In this document: piece by piece, positions 22,701-34,305 of the stretch
Position numbering within the stretch: the stretch's first letter is position 1
How the letters are laid out: each line of letters starts with the position of its first letter
Assembly (NCBI GenBank): GCA_951640195.1
Contig: OX621173.1
Location: 227,780-291,779 of the forward strand
Source: Porpolomopsis calyptriformis
Lineage: Eukaryota; Basidiomycota; Agaricomycetes; Agaricales; Hygrophoraceae
Length of the DNA: 64,000 bases
Direction: 5' to 3'
The notes under the pieces: model-generated
Databases searched by the model: none
What the model saw: the letters and a program-made list of their open reading frames with translations, nothing else
What the model was told of the DNA's origin: nothing
Position numbers and translations under genes: made by a program

Positions 22701-24646
22701 ATGTTGAACAAAAACAACACGCCCACAAGCATAAGGACAAGCCCCTGCCCTGTAGACCTGAGACCACCGGAAATGGTGGAAGACGATGGGGATCAGCTAA
22801 TGGCTGGTCCTAACAAAGTCATCAGATCCCTGCGCCAGACACGGCATAGGCCCTCTTCTGAAGGGGAGAGAGAGCACCGCTCTTGATAAAACACAAGTAA
22901 CTCATCAGAGTTACCCCTGAAAACATGGGTGTGTAACAGCACCATCAACATCGTGATACACTCCAGTCACCGGAGGTGTAAAGTCTGCAAAGACTATGTA
23001 ATGCATGTCATTGAAGACAGCATATACCAAGACGCCTCATTGAAAGAGGCATTCGATGACTGCCGCAAGGCACACCAAGAGGAACTTGTCACAGAGATCC
23101 AAAACTTAACTGTCTCACTCGAGAAGGCTTAAGACAATGGTGATTACTATCACGCTCATTACAAATGAACTCAAGATGAGCTCTATAAAGCCAATCAGCT
23201 TATAGCCAAGCTGAATAAGTCTAACAACACTAGCGAAGCTGAATCGCTAGGAAAGCGCAAGCGCTCCCATACTGAGGGATTGCATTCGCGATCATCAGAA
23301 TACACAAGGGCAGCTAGCCCTGTGACCAAGACCCCCTCTGCCCAAGACAAGGGCAAGGGAAAAGAAACTGACGAGGAGGCTTAACGAAGAGCCGATATGG
23401 AACATTTTGATCCATACTCAGATGACGAGTTAGCGGGCTGTGGCCCGATGTTTGAAGACCTCGACAAGGAGGATAATACGTACATCAAGAGATGCTTTCC
23501 TCAAATCATTCGAGAGAATGAGGAACTGAAGGCTTGCCTTCAACCCACCTCTTATGTTGAGTTCCCAAACCTCCCAGATCCGGGAGTGAATAATCAATCT
23601 GGCCCTAGTGGCAAGATGATCAAATGGCGCAAGAAGCGCTCGACCATTACTGCTTGGCCCAGCATCCCTGCTGGGGCCCATTACTCACCTGTTGACCAGA
23701 CCGTCTGGGTTGGCGCAAGCGCTGAAGCAGCGTGACGAAATGAAGCGATGGGACTACCCCCTCTGCATGGAACTCAATCTGCGGATGACCATGGATACCC
23801 CATCAACGCGTGCCAATGGCGCGCTCTGTTTATTCAAGCCCAAGAATTGGGCAATAATGAGGCTCTCGAACTTGTGCAATCATTTGTCACGACAGCGCAG
23901 GTAACTCCTCGAGAGAGTAGAACAGATGCTCAATGCATTGCGTTAATCAATTGGAGAGTTCCCGCCTGGGCTTCAGGTGATTCCACTGACGCACCTGTAC
24001 AGGTGCCGACTTCTTCTGTGCCTGGACAGATTAACCCATCTCAGCCAACTGCCACAAGCTCCCTGGAAGAGTGGGCTTGTTGGTTCTACATAAACTGCCA
24101 TGCCGTGCACCCTGGAGTGCGCTTAGAATGAGATGGCAGCATTTCGCTGCGAAGCCTCCCCAGGATGCTTTTGGTTAGTCGACACAAACCAAAGTCACCC
24201 AAGACCCATGCTCCTGCTGGATCATCGACAGACGCCAACCAGATACGGTTGCAATACATCAGAGCGGCGGCCCTCCTATTTGGAATGCCCGGCTGCTATC
24301 ACTCACTTGTAACGGGGTCGAACCTATCCATTGCGGAACCCACCAGAGAACCAGCCTGGTACTCTGGATCATCCAACGTCATGGAACAATCCCTCGTTCC
24401 ATTCTTCACTAGACAAGGTGTTACATTGAACAGGTGGATGATGCCTTTATCTATGCCTTCCAATGGCTCGAGAACACCTTCCAGGGTAATGTCTTGGACT
24501 TATCCTCCCTCGAGACATACAGAAAGTCTGTGCATAATACACTGGCAAGGAATGGCATTCCCTCGTCACTTCGTGATGGAAATGACACATGGTTCCCAGA
24601 CGGACATCCTCACGGATGTCCCCAGTCTCGTATCTCATCTAACTAG
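22701..24646 (+). pseudogene. Long accessory ORF of gypsy B
   Basis: A single frame of about 650 codons. It opens at the ATG in the target duplication and runs from 22701 to about 24420. Stops lie near 22884, 23130, 23166, 23382, 23733 and 24129, with one frameshift near 24420. The N-terminal part has a Cys pair (RRCKVCKDYV) followed by a coiled coil rich in Glu/Lys/Leu (about 23000-23240). A nuclear-signal-like GKRKRSH and an acidic start MEHFDPYSDDEL (23397) come next. A C-terminal globular region with several Trp (VPAWASG, EEWACWFY) ends in ISSN. I know no family for it. Its place after pol suggests an element-borne gene. Confidence 0.5.
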
Positions 24647-25307
24647 GTGATGGCTATAGGACCCGCTCGCATTTTCAACTTATTGTATTTTTACTTGTCT
24701 CATATAATTCACACAGTGGTTTTTTGAAGCCAATAATTGATTTTATATTAGCATTTGTAATTCTAATACAGAGTAAGAGAGAAATTGTAATTTAAGAGCC
24801 TATTGCAAGAAAAATAGGAAATAGATTAGAAAATCTGGAAGCAATTTAAATAAGTGCTTTGTGTTATATAATAACTCTTGCTGATTATTGATTACTATTA
24901 ACATTTTTACTCTTAACTTCTAAGAACCTTTCTGTTAGTATTATAATTCTCAGAACTGATAACTGTGGCACAGTTGTCAGCCTTTAGGAGTTGAGCTGAT
25001 CATGTGCAAATTAGTATATATACTGGGAACAATAGTACTGAGTGTTGAAATATTCAATGGATAGTATGCTGCATTATGGTTTCAGAGCCTGGCCAGAGTG
25101 TTAGGCTTTGTCACGAATCTGAAATTTGAGACATGAGATTGAGCATGCTGAGGCCGTCTCTCATGAATGTTGAGCAGATTCTAGCTGGTCACATGTAATA
25201 TGGTATATATACTGGGAACAACAGTACTGAGTAAGCTCAGTACTATAGCGTTTTGGCTGAGTGGTCTTGAGTCGTTCCATTGGAGGCGCACGTTCCCAGT
25301 GCAAGTC
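24647..25307. other. AT-rich stretch with a direct repeat; no gene
   Basis: About 30 bases beginning TATATATACTGGGAACAA are repeated at 25012-25044 and 25204-25235. This may be an edge of a decayed LTR. The 3' LTR of gypsy B is not recognisable. Confidence 0.4.
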
Positions 25308-25625
25308 TAACAGGCTTGCGATAGATGAGTTATACCCCTAGTACCAAGTGGATAACTAAGGATGGGCCGACCTTGCCTATCCAACTACTCTTATATACAT
25401 GATGATGTACCCTACACCCTAATGACTAACAGGGACACTAAGTAGTAACGACTAAGTGGTTAAGTGGAGCTGTCTAAGCTATCATCAAATCTAGTTTACA
25501 TAATCTGATAAATCCAGTCAAAGATCTGAGATAAGATAAGGGTGACAAACTATGACTGAATAGTGTACATCTGTAGACCCAGTAATAGGTCCTTGACAGG
25601 GGTGGCCTAGAATGCAATTGTAACA
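25308..25625 (-). repeat. LTR, family G
   Basis: Minus orientation, TGTTACAATTG to the TTGCGA-side end; same family as 27204-27519, with a shared TATA segment (GTATATAAGAGTAGT). Flanks do not match, so it may be the remaining end of a longer element. Confidence 0.6.
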
Positions 25626-25895
25626 CAGAGCCACTTTAATGAAAACATTGTTAGAAATTGGTAAGAATACACTAAGCTTAAAAAAACTAAGTAAGCAGGG
25701 TCACATGATCAATCATACAAGCCTGTCAAATTCAAACACTGAGTAGACTCAGTACTTCAGTATTCTGGCCTAACAGTTAGATTACATATTGTAGTTAGTT
25801 GGACTTGCTGTATTCCTAACACAGGTTCTCTAAGTCAGGGAGATATTTTTCTTTTCTTTTGCTTATCTATTGTTGTTCACATCAGATACTTTATG

Positions 25896-26365
25896 TTATA
25901 GTTGACACCTATACCTTATCTGTTGTAGACTAGTCACCCTGTCCATAGATATATTCTATTTAGACATGTCTTTACCATTTTCCTTTATCTTCAAACCTTC
26001 ATCTACACTTATCATTTTGTTAGATGTACTTGTATATTATCTATCTTTTTATTAATGTAGCTAGTACTACTTTGTGTTCTTGATTAGGTTATAGTTAGGG
26101 TATAGGGTATATGATCGTGTATATAAGAGTAGTAACTGGTGACATATTACCCCAGCCTTGTTATCCACTTAGTATCTAGGGTATTAGTCTATTGGAAATA
26201 TTTGAGGCCTATTTAGGTAACCTTAGATTGTGCCATATCATGTCTTAATCACATATAATTACTTGTACCAGTAGTGTAATGAGCTTAGTAGTCACATGCT
26301 AAGTAGCACTACCACTGTCTGTATGTATATACAGTGTGTAGTAATAGAGTCAGAACTTATCAGAT
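25896..26365 (+). repeat. Diverged G-like LTR insert
   Basis: Shares with family G the segment around GTATATAAGAGTAGTA and CTTAGTATCTAGGGTATTA, in the same order. It fills a gap in the A-type LTR. The edges are uncertain. Confidence 0.4.
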
Positions 26366-26515
26366 TATACACAGGTGACCAAGTTATATCTATATTTAGC
26401 TTATCATTACTTTCCTTAACATTCCAAATCATTCTATATAACTTATTCATAGTTACTACTCATCTGTAGTTATAGTATATAAAGCAGACAGTAGATAGAC
26501 TTATAATAAGTCCAT

Positions 26516-27111
26516 TGTAAGAATTCAGAGAATCTTATAATAGTTGGTGTTGCAGGGTACTATATAATAGCTATTGATAGGGAAGTGAGTGTAGTAAGCT
26601 TTCCTATTGATAAGTAAGTTAGACTGGTAAAACTATCTACAATTCTGATAGAGAACTATTCTACAGAATGCTAGACTATTTATACAATAGCTTATGGTCT
26701 ATGTAAGCTATAAGCTGTTGGATTTTTGGAAGCCTATAGTAGAAATGCCTCATCAATTGTGCAATATATATGTATATGATTCATAAGCATAGTCTGTACT
26801 ATTGGCATAAATAGCTTATAGTATGCATAGACCATGAGCTATTGTATAAATAAATACTCTGTATTCCATAAAGTAGTTCTTTATCAGAATTGCAAACAGT
26901 TTTACCAGATCAACTACCTTATCAATAAGAAGCCTCATCAGCTTAACCTCCTATCTCTATCATAGTACCCTGCAATGCCAACAGAGAACTTCCCTCTCAA
27001 ATTCTCACATGAGCTATTTATGCTAATAGTACAGACTATACTTATGAATCATATATATATATATGGTGCAATTGATAAGGCATTATCACTATGGGTTCCT
27101 AAATTCCCACA
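26516..27111 (-). repeat. Outer H LTR, split by an inner H LTR
   Basis: Begins TGTAAGAATT and ends AATTCCCACA on plus, the reverse of family H. Flanks TCCAT and TCTAT are a near-match target duplication. It is cut at 26715/27010. Confidence 0.7.
26716..27009 (+). repeat. Inner H LTR
   Basis: TGTTGGATTT to ATTCTCACA, 294 bases, inserted in the opposite orientation inside the outer H LTR. Flanks TAAGC and TGAGC differ by one base. Confidence 0.75.
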
Positions 27112-27203
27112 TCTATTTCTTTTGTTAACACCTAATCAGTAGTCTGCCAACTCTTTAAACCCTGTGCCTAGAGCCTGAAGTAAAACCCTTTGACCAATCC
27201 AAG

Positions 27204-27519
27204 TGTTACAATCATATTCTAGGCCATCTATATTATGGACTGGTTACCTAGTCCACAGGCATACTCTATTTGGTTATGCTTTGTTGTCCTCTTCTTATCT
27301 TGGACCTTTGCCTGGATTTATCATTTCACATAATCTCAAATTGATAATAGCTTAACTGGCTCCACTTATCTACTTAGTTGGTACTACTTCATATCTGTTA
27401 GTCATCAGGGTATAGGGTACACAATCATGTATATAAGAGTAGTAGGATGGGGAAGGTCACCCCATCCTCAGTTATCCACTTGGTATCTGGAGTATCATTC
27501 ATCCATCGCAAGCCTAATA
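27204..27519 (+). repeat. Solo LTR, family G
   Basis: TGTTACAATC to GCCTAATA, 316 bases, with the perfect duplication CCAAG (27199-27203, 27520-27524) inside the A-type LTR. Its ends are TG and TA. Confidence 0.85.
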
Positions 27520-27826
27520 CCAAGACTGCTGTCTAACACCCTCACTTAGCAGGATCACTCAGTCAGCAAATTGAACACAACTGTAATTTAAGTAACTGCT
27601 TTTGATCTCTATACAATTTAGGATAATCTCCAGCTTGAATGAACAAAAACCATCCAGTTTTAAGTGAGATATTGAGTGATCTTTATTTTAGGTGCTGAAT
27701 GAGCAGCATGTGACATCATGTGACCTCTGTTACTGATGTGACAGTGGTCCCGCCGAGTCCATCAAAAAGGCTGGAAAATGCCATGACAGCATCCAGAAAA
27801 GGTAGTAAATAAATATAGCCTGTTAC

Positions 27827-28198
27827 ATGGCAAAACGTAGCCTCCCACGTGGGCTAAGCGGCTCACTCTCGCTTTATATTATAGATGATGAGTCTGTCGC
27901 CCCATCCGCGGGCCTTATCACCCAAGACGCATTTGATGCGTCTAACTCGTTCACTTGGTGTGGACAAATCATGTACATGCTCACCGAGCATGGACCACCC
28001 TATGGCTGGGACTCGTCCTGCACTTTGCGACGCTGTTCACGGCATGATTCACAAGACAGCGCTGTGCCGCCAGGCAGCAATAGCGAGCAAGTTTCACTTG
28101 GCTCGCCAATCCCTGAACCTGAGCCAGCTTCACTTCAGGAACGTATTGAGAGTACATCAGAGATACCTGATGTCCCGATGGACTACGGACGAATGTAG
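27827..28198 (+). CDS. ORF tail of an unidentified retroelement
   Basis: An open frame of 123 codons with an unrecognised, Ser/Pro/Glu-rich product. It ends 100 bases before a stem-loop and polypurine tract, so it is probably the last coding part of a retroelement, possibly an accessory ORF like those of gypsy A and B. The stretch from 27539 to 27826 before it holds no gene that I can see. The start codon is uncertain, and a longer frame may have been lost upstream. Confidence 0.35.
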   Translation: MAKRSLPRGLSGSLSLYIIDDESVAPSAGLITQDAFDASNSFTWCGQIMYMLTEHGPPYGWDSSCTLRRCSRHDSQDSAVPPGSNSEQVSLGSPIPEPEPASLQERIESTSEIPDVPMDYGRM

Positions 28199-28299
28199 TT
28201 GTCGCCGCAGTTGTATTACTACGGCATTTATTTTCTATTCCTCTTAGTTCTTTCTATGTAGTATATAGATCATTTTACGTGTATTCTACCTGGCTATCA

Positions 28300-28339
28300 G
28301 GCTTAACTTACCCCGGCAGTTAAGCCGAAGGGGGAGGAT
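28300..28339 (+). promoter_or_regulatory. Stem-loop and polypurine tract
   Basis: GGCTTAACT (28300-28308) pairs with AGTTAAGCC (28318-28326). GAAGGGGGAGGAT follows with no gap (28327-28339). Same layout as in other gypsy elements of the window. Confidence 0.6.
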
Positions 28340-28349
28340 ATAACAGATA

Positions 28350-28532
28350 TGTTACATACAGCCACTATGCTGTGTTTGTACATATTTGTACTGGATACCT
28401 TAAGTACTGGTTATGCTTAGGTAAACAATAAGTTTACATCCTACTCCTGCTTATACCAGATTGCCCCAATATATTGGTTCTGTGCATATCCTGGTTTTTG
28501 AGCAAAGTGTGATAACTTATCCCCAACCCTTA
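28350..28532 (+). repeat. LTR remnant after the polypurine tract
   Basis: TGTTACATAC to CCCTTACA, about 183 bases with TG and CA ends. The copia C3 fragment starts right after it. Confidence 0.45.
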
Positions 28533-30321
28533 CATCTGTGCAGACCATGGCATTATGTGTCAGCACACTGAGCCAAATGAACCTCATCAAAATGGAGTAG
28601 CTGAGTGTGCAAATGAAGATATTGCTGCTGCTACCACTGCACTCCTGGTTCAGGCTAAACTCCCTCCCTCCTTGCTGTCTCTACCTATGTGCATACTAGG
28701 AACAGGACACCCACTTCTACTTTGAATGGAGATACTCCATATTTCCACTGGAAAGGGAAGAAACCAGACATCTCTTACTTCTGTATCTTTGGCTGCCTTG
28801 CCTATGTGCTAGTGTGCCAAGAGAAGAGGAAAGCACTCCAACCTCATTTGAGGAAGTGCATCTTTGTTGGTTACCCCGATGGTGTGAAAGCATGGAAATT
28901 CTGGGACCCAGTGGCTAAGAAGATCATTATCAGCAGTTATGCTGTATTTGATGAAAGGTGCTTCCCTGGCAACTCCACAGTGGCTATCAATCTGGTCTCT
29001 TCCCCTTCCATATTACCTGATCACTCTGCACACTCTGAACCATCTGTGGTGGTGCTGGATCAAGGGGGAGATGATAACCATAGTGATGATACAGCACCAC
29101 ATCCAGTACTACCTTTGCCAACAATTGCACCTATACCTGGTCCCAATCTACCTCCTGCTGTCCCAGTTCCTTCTGCACATAAGGCACCTGCCCCTGATCC
29201 ACCTGGACCTTCAAGATGTCAAAACCCTCCTTGTGCTAGTCGTCCCCAAGGCTCCCTTAATGAGACTCTACTTGGTTGTCAATGCTCTGTGCCTCCTCAA
29301 TCCACTCCCTCTCCAACTCCAAATAGTGCTTCTCCACCTGCTTCTACTCCTGACCCACTTGCAATGTCACCTCCTGCTTCTCACCAAATGCATTCACCTC
29401 CATTATCTCCAGTCAATGAGTCTAGCAGTGATGATGAACTCCTACTCAGAGACCCTAGTGATGGTGAACTTGAGTATGCAGATGCTATCCAATCTGGATT
29501 TGAATATCTATGCAGTGGTCAAGAGACTGATTACCTTACTCTGGACCAAGCAGTGGAGTATGCTTTCAACTCTTCTCAGTATGCATTCAAGACAGCTACT
29601 CATGATGGTGAACCTAACACATACTATGAGGCAATGCAGTGCTCCCCTGAAGAGAAGGAAGAATGGCACAAGGCTGCTTTATATGAGATCCAAAAACTTA
29701 TTGAAAATGGCACCTTTGAGCTTATACAACTCCCACCTGGCTGCAAAGCTATTGGCAGCCGATGGGTGTTCAAGGTCAAAAGGAAAGCTGATGGATCCAT
29801 TGAGTGCTATAGAGGCAGAGTGGTGGCCCAAGGATTTGCCCAGAGACCTGGATTTGACTATACTGAGACCTTTGCTCCTACTCCAAAGTGGGCTTCACTC
29901 TGAGCTATCCTGGTATTGGCTGCACTTGAAGACCTTGAATTAGAAAGTCTTGATATCTCTTCAGCTTACCTCAATGGTGAACTTGAAGAAGAGGTGTATA
30001 TGCGCCAGCCAGAAGGCTTTGTTGAGAAGGGCAATCACTGGGTCTGGCACTTGCTCAAATCTATCTATGGCTTAAAGCAGGCTGGCAGGTGTTGGCACAA
30101 GAAACTCAATGAGGTCTTTGAGAAGATGGGCTTCAAGAGGATCACCTGTGAACACAGTATCTGGATCTACAAGAGGGATAATGTGTGTATCATAGTGCCA
30201 GTCTTTATTGATGATATGACTATTGCTGCAAAGTCTACTGCAGAGATTGCTTATGTTAAGGATGAACTTAGGAAGTACTTCCAACTATGTGATCTTGGGA
30301 CTACCTCATGGCTACTGGGTG
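28533..30321 (+). pseudogene. copia C3 fragment: integrase end and RT
   Basis: Starts within the integrase core (GVAECAN motif near 28600). A small deletion near 28670 shifts the frame. The open part 28689-29903 covers the integrase C-terminus (KCIFVGYPDGVK), the Pro/Ser linker and the start of RT. A TGA at 29901 is followed by the rest of RT, with FIDDM at about 30205. It breaks after LLGV at 30321, directly against copia D in the opposite orientation. RNase H and both LTRs are absent. Very close in sequence to C1 and C4. Confidence 0.85.
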
Positions 30322-33300
30322 TTATTAGTACTTTATCAAGGTAGACACTTTGATATAGCATGATTGTTTGCTTCTGTCAGTTGCGTGATATAGTGACACC
30401 AAGCATGTTTATTCAGCTCTCTGAGTTCTGAGATCTCAAAGGGAAGTGAGTGGAGGTTGGATTTGAGCTGTTCCATTTCCCCTCCTTTAGTGGATGCTAA
30501 TAGCATGTTATTGATATAGATAATAATGATGGATTTGGTATCTCCATTGGATCAAATGTATATACAGGGGTCAGCTTGGGATCTATTGAACCCTAGTTTA
30601 ATTAGCTCTCTGTTTAGTAATTTGTTCTATACATGTCTAGATTGCTTCAATCTATAGATGGACTCCTTGAGGTGTAGGACGAGGTGTTCATTTCCAGGGG
30701 TGAATGAATCCTTCAGGTTGTTTCATATAAATATATTTGTCTAGCTTTCCATTGAGGTAGGCTGACTTGATGTCGACTTGTTTGATATCCCAATCTTCTT
30801 GGGCAGTGAGTGCGAGTACAATGTGGAATGATTCAAATCAGGTAATAGGGGAATATGTTTCATTAAAGTTAATTCCAGGCTGTTGGGAGAACCCTTGTGC
30901 TATGAGACATGCTTAGTATTTGGTGAGGTCTCCTGCACTATTGAATTTGTGTTGATAGACCTATTTGGATCTAATCACTTTGCATCCTTCTGGGAGTTTG
31001 GCTAGTTTAAATGTTCTATTCTTGGTGAGTGCATCTATTTCATACTTTATCACATCCTCCCATTGCTTCTGGTCAGTTGCATTGATGGCTTCAGCATAGG
31101 TTTGAGGTTCAGGGTTCCAGATTATGAGAGTAATGTGGGTGATGTGGGTGATGTGGGTGAGGAGTGCCACATGTGCTTGCTCACTAGGGGTGATGGGTGT
31201 AGTATTAGTTCAGTTTGGTTTCTTGAGATGTTCGCTCCTTCGCACCTCCAGTTTAGCTAGGATGTGGATAGTCATTGGTTCTAGGTGTTCTAGAGTTGGT
31301 ATCAGCTCTGGGGTTGGCAGTCTAGTGGGTGCTGGTAGTTCAGGTGGGGTCAGGGGATCATTCTTATCTTCTTGCATAGTAATAAGCTTGTGGAGTAGTG
31401 GTAGATTGTCTTCAAAGAAGATAACATTCTAGGATTTGACGATTTTCTAGTTAAATAGGCAGTATAGTTGGTAGGATTTGCTGTTGCCACTGTATCTGAT
31501 GAATACGCACTCCAGGGATTTGCTGTCAAGTTTCTATCATTGTAATTTGTAGATATGTGTAAGTGTGCAGTATCCAATTGTGTGGAGGTGGTGGACTTTT
31601 GGTTGATAACCTATCCATATGCTTTCTGGCATCTTGTTGCGAAGGGTCTTAGTTGGTAAATGGTTGTAGAGGTAGGCTGCAGTTTTGGCTAACTCTAGCT
31701 ATAGCTTTTTCAGAATATTAGTTTCATATAGGATAGTCTGTACAGATTCAATGATAGTGCAGTTGAACTGTTCCACAGTTCTATTTTGTTCTGGGGAGTA
31801 TAGGACTATCATTTGGTGTTAGATCTCTTATTTGCGGAGGTACATCTCCATTTCTGTACTTGTATATTCTCCTCCATTGTTGGTATGTAGTTTCTTGATC
31901 TTCTTGCCTGTTTTATTTTCAACTAGGGCTTGGAATTGTTGGAATTTATTTAGGACTTCATTTTTGCATTGGATTCTGCATATCCATATTTTTTATGATA
32001 AGTCATTAATGAATGATATGAAGAAGCATTTGTCATTAAGTCCTTTGTCTAGGAAGGGGCCACAGAGGTTGGAGTGAATGAGTTCAAGTGGTGCAGTAGT
32101 TTGTCTTTTGGATCGTTTTGGGAATAGTTTAACTGTCTGTTTGCCATGGGCACAGCTAACACATGGCAGTAGTGGGTCTGGCACAGTTATCTTCATTCTA
32201 TGGACTAGTATACCCTTGGCAAGTTTGTCAATCACTTCTGCATGCAGGTGTCTATACCTGCAGTGCCATAGTTGTATGGAGGGTCTCTCATAAGTCTAGG
32301 TTTCTTAATTGTTGTAGCAGCAGATAGAGAGTGTTCTGTGTCCAGGTGAATAAATTTCTTCTCCTTGTTTGGCTGTACCAATCATAGTTGTAGATTTTGT
32401 GTAATCACTGAAATTGTTAGCTGATTGCAACATATGTGTGGTTGCACTAGTGTTGATAACCCAGTCATTATTCTCTGAGGTTGCAGCATATGCCTGTTGG
32501 CATGCTATTAAAGCAATGGTTTCATCTTCAGAGTAGTTGTCTTCATTGGCAATATGGGCTCAGTGCTAGCATTGGTGTGGTTTTTGGCAGTCCCTTGAGA
32601 AGTAGCCTGTTAGGATGTGATGATCTCCTCTGCATAGAGCAGTACTGGTTTGTACCAGTCCGAAGTTGTGGCTGATTTGTTTGTTCTTATTTGGTCAAAA
32701 ATGCGTCCAAAGTCTCTGGTGTCAAGCTCACTATCCCTTAGTATTGACAGTGAAGCTTGACACCAGGTGTGGATCTTAAGCTAGTAGCTTCCAGCCTTGA
32801 TATAGCCATGTCATCTACAGTTGTAACATTCATCTTGTGGGGTGGCACAGCATTCTAATCTTTGCAGGTTGGTGTGGTTTCTATTTCCTCTTTCTTGGCC
32901 TCTGAATCTTCCATCAGCTCTCAGCACAATTTTGTTGGATTCATTGTTATTGGAGGTGGGGTGCATGCTGTTACGTTGTAGATCTTCACTGAGGATTCTG
33001 GCAATGAGGTTGCTGAATGACATCTTGGTGTGGTCGAGGGATTTGATGAGGGGTATCTAGGAGGGTAGTAGCAATGCAATTAGATACATAGTTAGCATTC
33101 TGTCATCAATAGTAGCTCCAGTGGCAATGGCTTCATTTCGGAGTTCACATAGCTGGTTTACATGTAGTTGCATATCCTCTCCTTCCATGTGGTTCTTGGT
33201 CCAAAAGCTCTTGGTTGCAACAGCTTCAGCAATTAGACTTCGGGGCTAGAATTCAGCTAGTATCACTTCCTAGGCTTCCGAGGTGAGCTCTATCAAGCTA

Positions 33301-33534
33301 ATTATGCCTATATGCATACTAGCAATACTGAGTATAAGATGGGCTAGTGTGTGTTCATTCTGTTCCTCCTATTCATTGATTTTGTTGGCAGTGGTAGGTT
33401 TCTTCTCAACACCAGTTGTTAGCTTCTGTAGCTGGCAAGCTTTTAAATGCAGCTACAATCTTTGGTTTCTATTCATAGAAATTAGTTGCATTGAGTTCAA
33501 CATTGATGTTGATGAATTTTGTGTTGGTAGACAT
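30322..33534 (-). pseudogene. copia family D gag-pol (heavily mutated)
   Basis: Reading minus from the ATG at 33534 (MSTNTKFINI): a Gag with a zinc-knuckle remnant CYNC near 32815, interrupted by a solo copia C LTR. A protease remnant follows near 32430 (expected DTGAT reads NTSATTHM). The GAG-pre-integrase and integrase come next (CGPFLDKGL near 32050; NNGGEYTS near 31880). The RT starts near 31100 (QWEDVIKYEIDAL) and runs to YLDKVLI at 30322. Many stops are C-to-T type. A 9-base microsatellite (31137-31163) encodes repeated His-Ile-Thr. It is a different family from C. Confidence 0.75.
32608..32802 (+). repeat. Solo LTR, copia C, in copia D gag
   Basis: 195 bases TGTTAGG to TTGATA with the perfect duplication TAGCC (32603-32607, 32803-32807). 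Confidence 0.92.
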
Positions 33535-33588
33535 GGTTTCAGGGGAAGGAGAATGTCGTTGGCAGGTTTTGGAGCTCAGGGCTCATAA
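33535..33588 (-). promoter_or_regulatory. Leader and primer site of copia D
   Basis: A leader of only 54 bases. Its LTR-side end reads GGTTATGAGCCC on minus, the same 12 bases that follow the copia C1 LTR. Confidence 0.6.
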
Positions 33589-33754
33589 CCTATTAATATA
33601 AGCTCAGCATGGAAGTAAATGCTCATATATACATTAGTAGTGACCTATTAATATGAGCTAGAAGGAGCGTGAGGATAGGTACTACATGCTATAATGAAGG
33701 GACTCACCTCAGCATAGAAGTAAACACTGAGGTGACACGTATGTGTATGCTACA
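33589..33754 (-). repeat. 5' LTR of copia D
   Basis: 166 bases, TGTAGCATAC to TATTAATA on minus. The right edge meets a gypsy pol fragment. Ends are TG and TA as in families C and G. Confidence 0.6.
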
Positions 33755-34257
33755 TCTAAATAGGTAATAATTACATAATATTTGGATTATATCAACATAG
33801 ATTATAGGTAGGGTAGTTCTTTTCAGCAGGGGAAGTGGATCTTGAGGGATAGCTAATAGGTTTCCAATGTCCATTGTGAAGTTAAGAGAGTATTCCTCCA
33901 ATACCTATAATAGAGGCATCAGTTTCAAGGCAATAGGGAGAATAGGTGCACTCATTAAGAGGGACTTGATATTATCAAAGGCTTTCTGTCTTCTAGGGGT
34001 CTATTCCCACACAGTCTCATTGTGTAAGAGTTCATACAGTGGAGTTATAACCTTGGAGAAACCTTTGATGTACCTTTGCTAGAAATTTGCACTGCCTAGG
34101 AAGGATTATAGTTGTTTCACTGTTTCGGGGATTAGCCAAGATATAATGGCATTGACTTTCTTTAGGTTGGTGGTGATTTGTCCTTTGGACAAAACTACTC
34201 CAAGATAAATCACTTCTTCCTTTTTGAATTGGCATTTGATAGGTTTGCATTTAAGTA
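33755..34257 (-). pseudogene. Gypsy pol fragment (end of RT to RNase H)
   Basis: Minus reading: CKPIKCQFKKEEVIYLGVV, a thumb-region motif of gypsy RT, then SFLGSANF and an RNase H-like start. It resembles gypsy A at about 19010-19400 but is clearly another family. The copia D LTR cuts one side and a partial copia C LTR the other. Several stops are present. Confidence 0.6.
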
Positions 34258-34305
34258 GTACAAACCAGTACTGCTCTATGCAGAGGAGATCATCACATCC
34301 TAACA
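34258..34305 (-). repeat. Partial copia C LTR (TG end only)
   Basis: 48 bases matching the first part of the LTR in minus orientation. Its TG end is fused to the interior of copia C pol at 34306. Confidence 0.75.

Larger units (their letters stand above)
25833..27538 (+). repeat. Diverged gypsy A-type LTR, split by several other LTRs
   Basis: Pieces match the gypsy A LTR in order: 25833-25895, about 26366-26515, 27112-27203 and 27520-27538 (ending GTCTAACA). Between them lie a G-like insert, a nested pair of H LTRs, and a G LTR. Confidence 0.75.

Noticed and set aside
24602..24621. Perfect hairpin GGACATCC/GGATGTCC as the gypsy B 3' module
   Set aside because: No polypurine tract or LTR follows, and it lies inside the coding frame.
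31137..31163. Tandem TGATGTGGG repeat as a possible regulatory array
   Set aside because: Three 9-base units inside copia D pol, in frame; a simple microsatellite.
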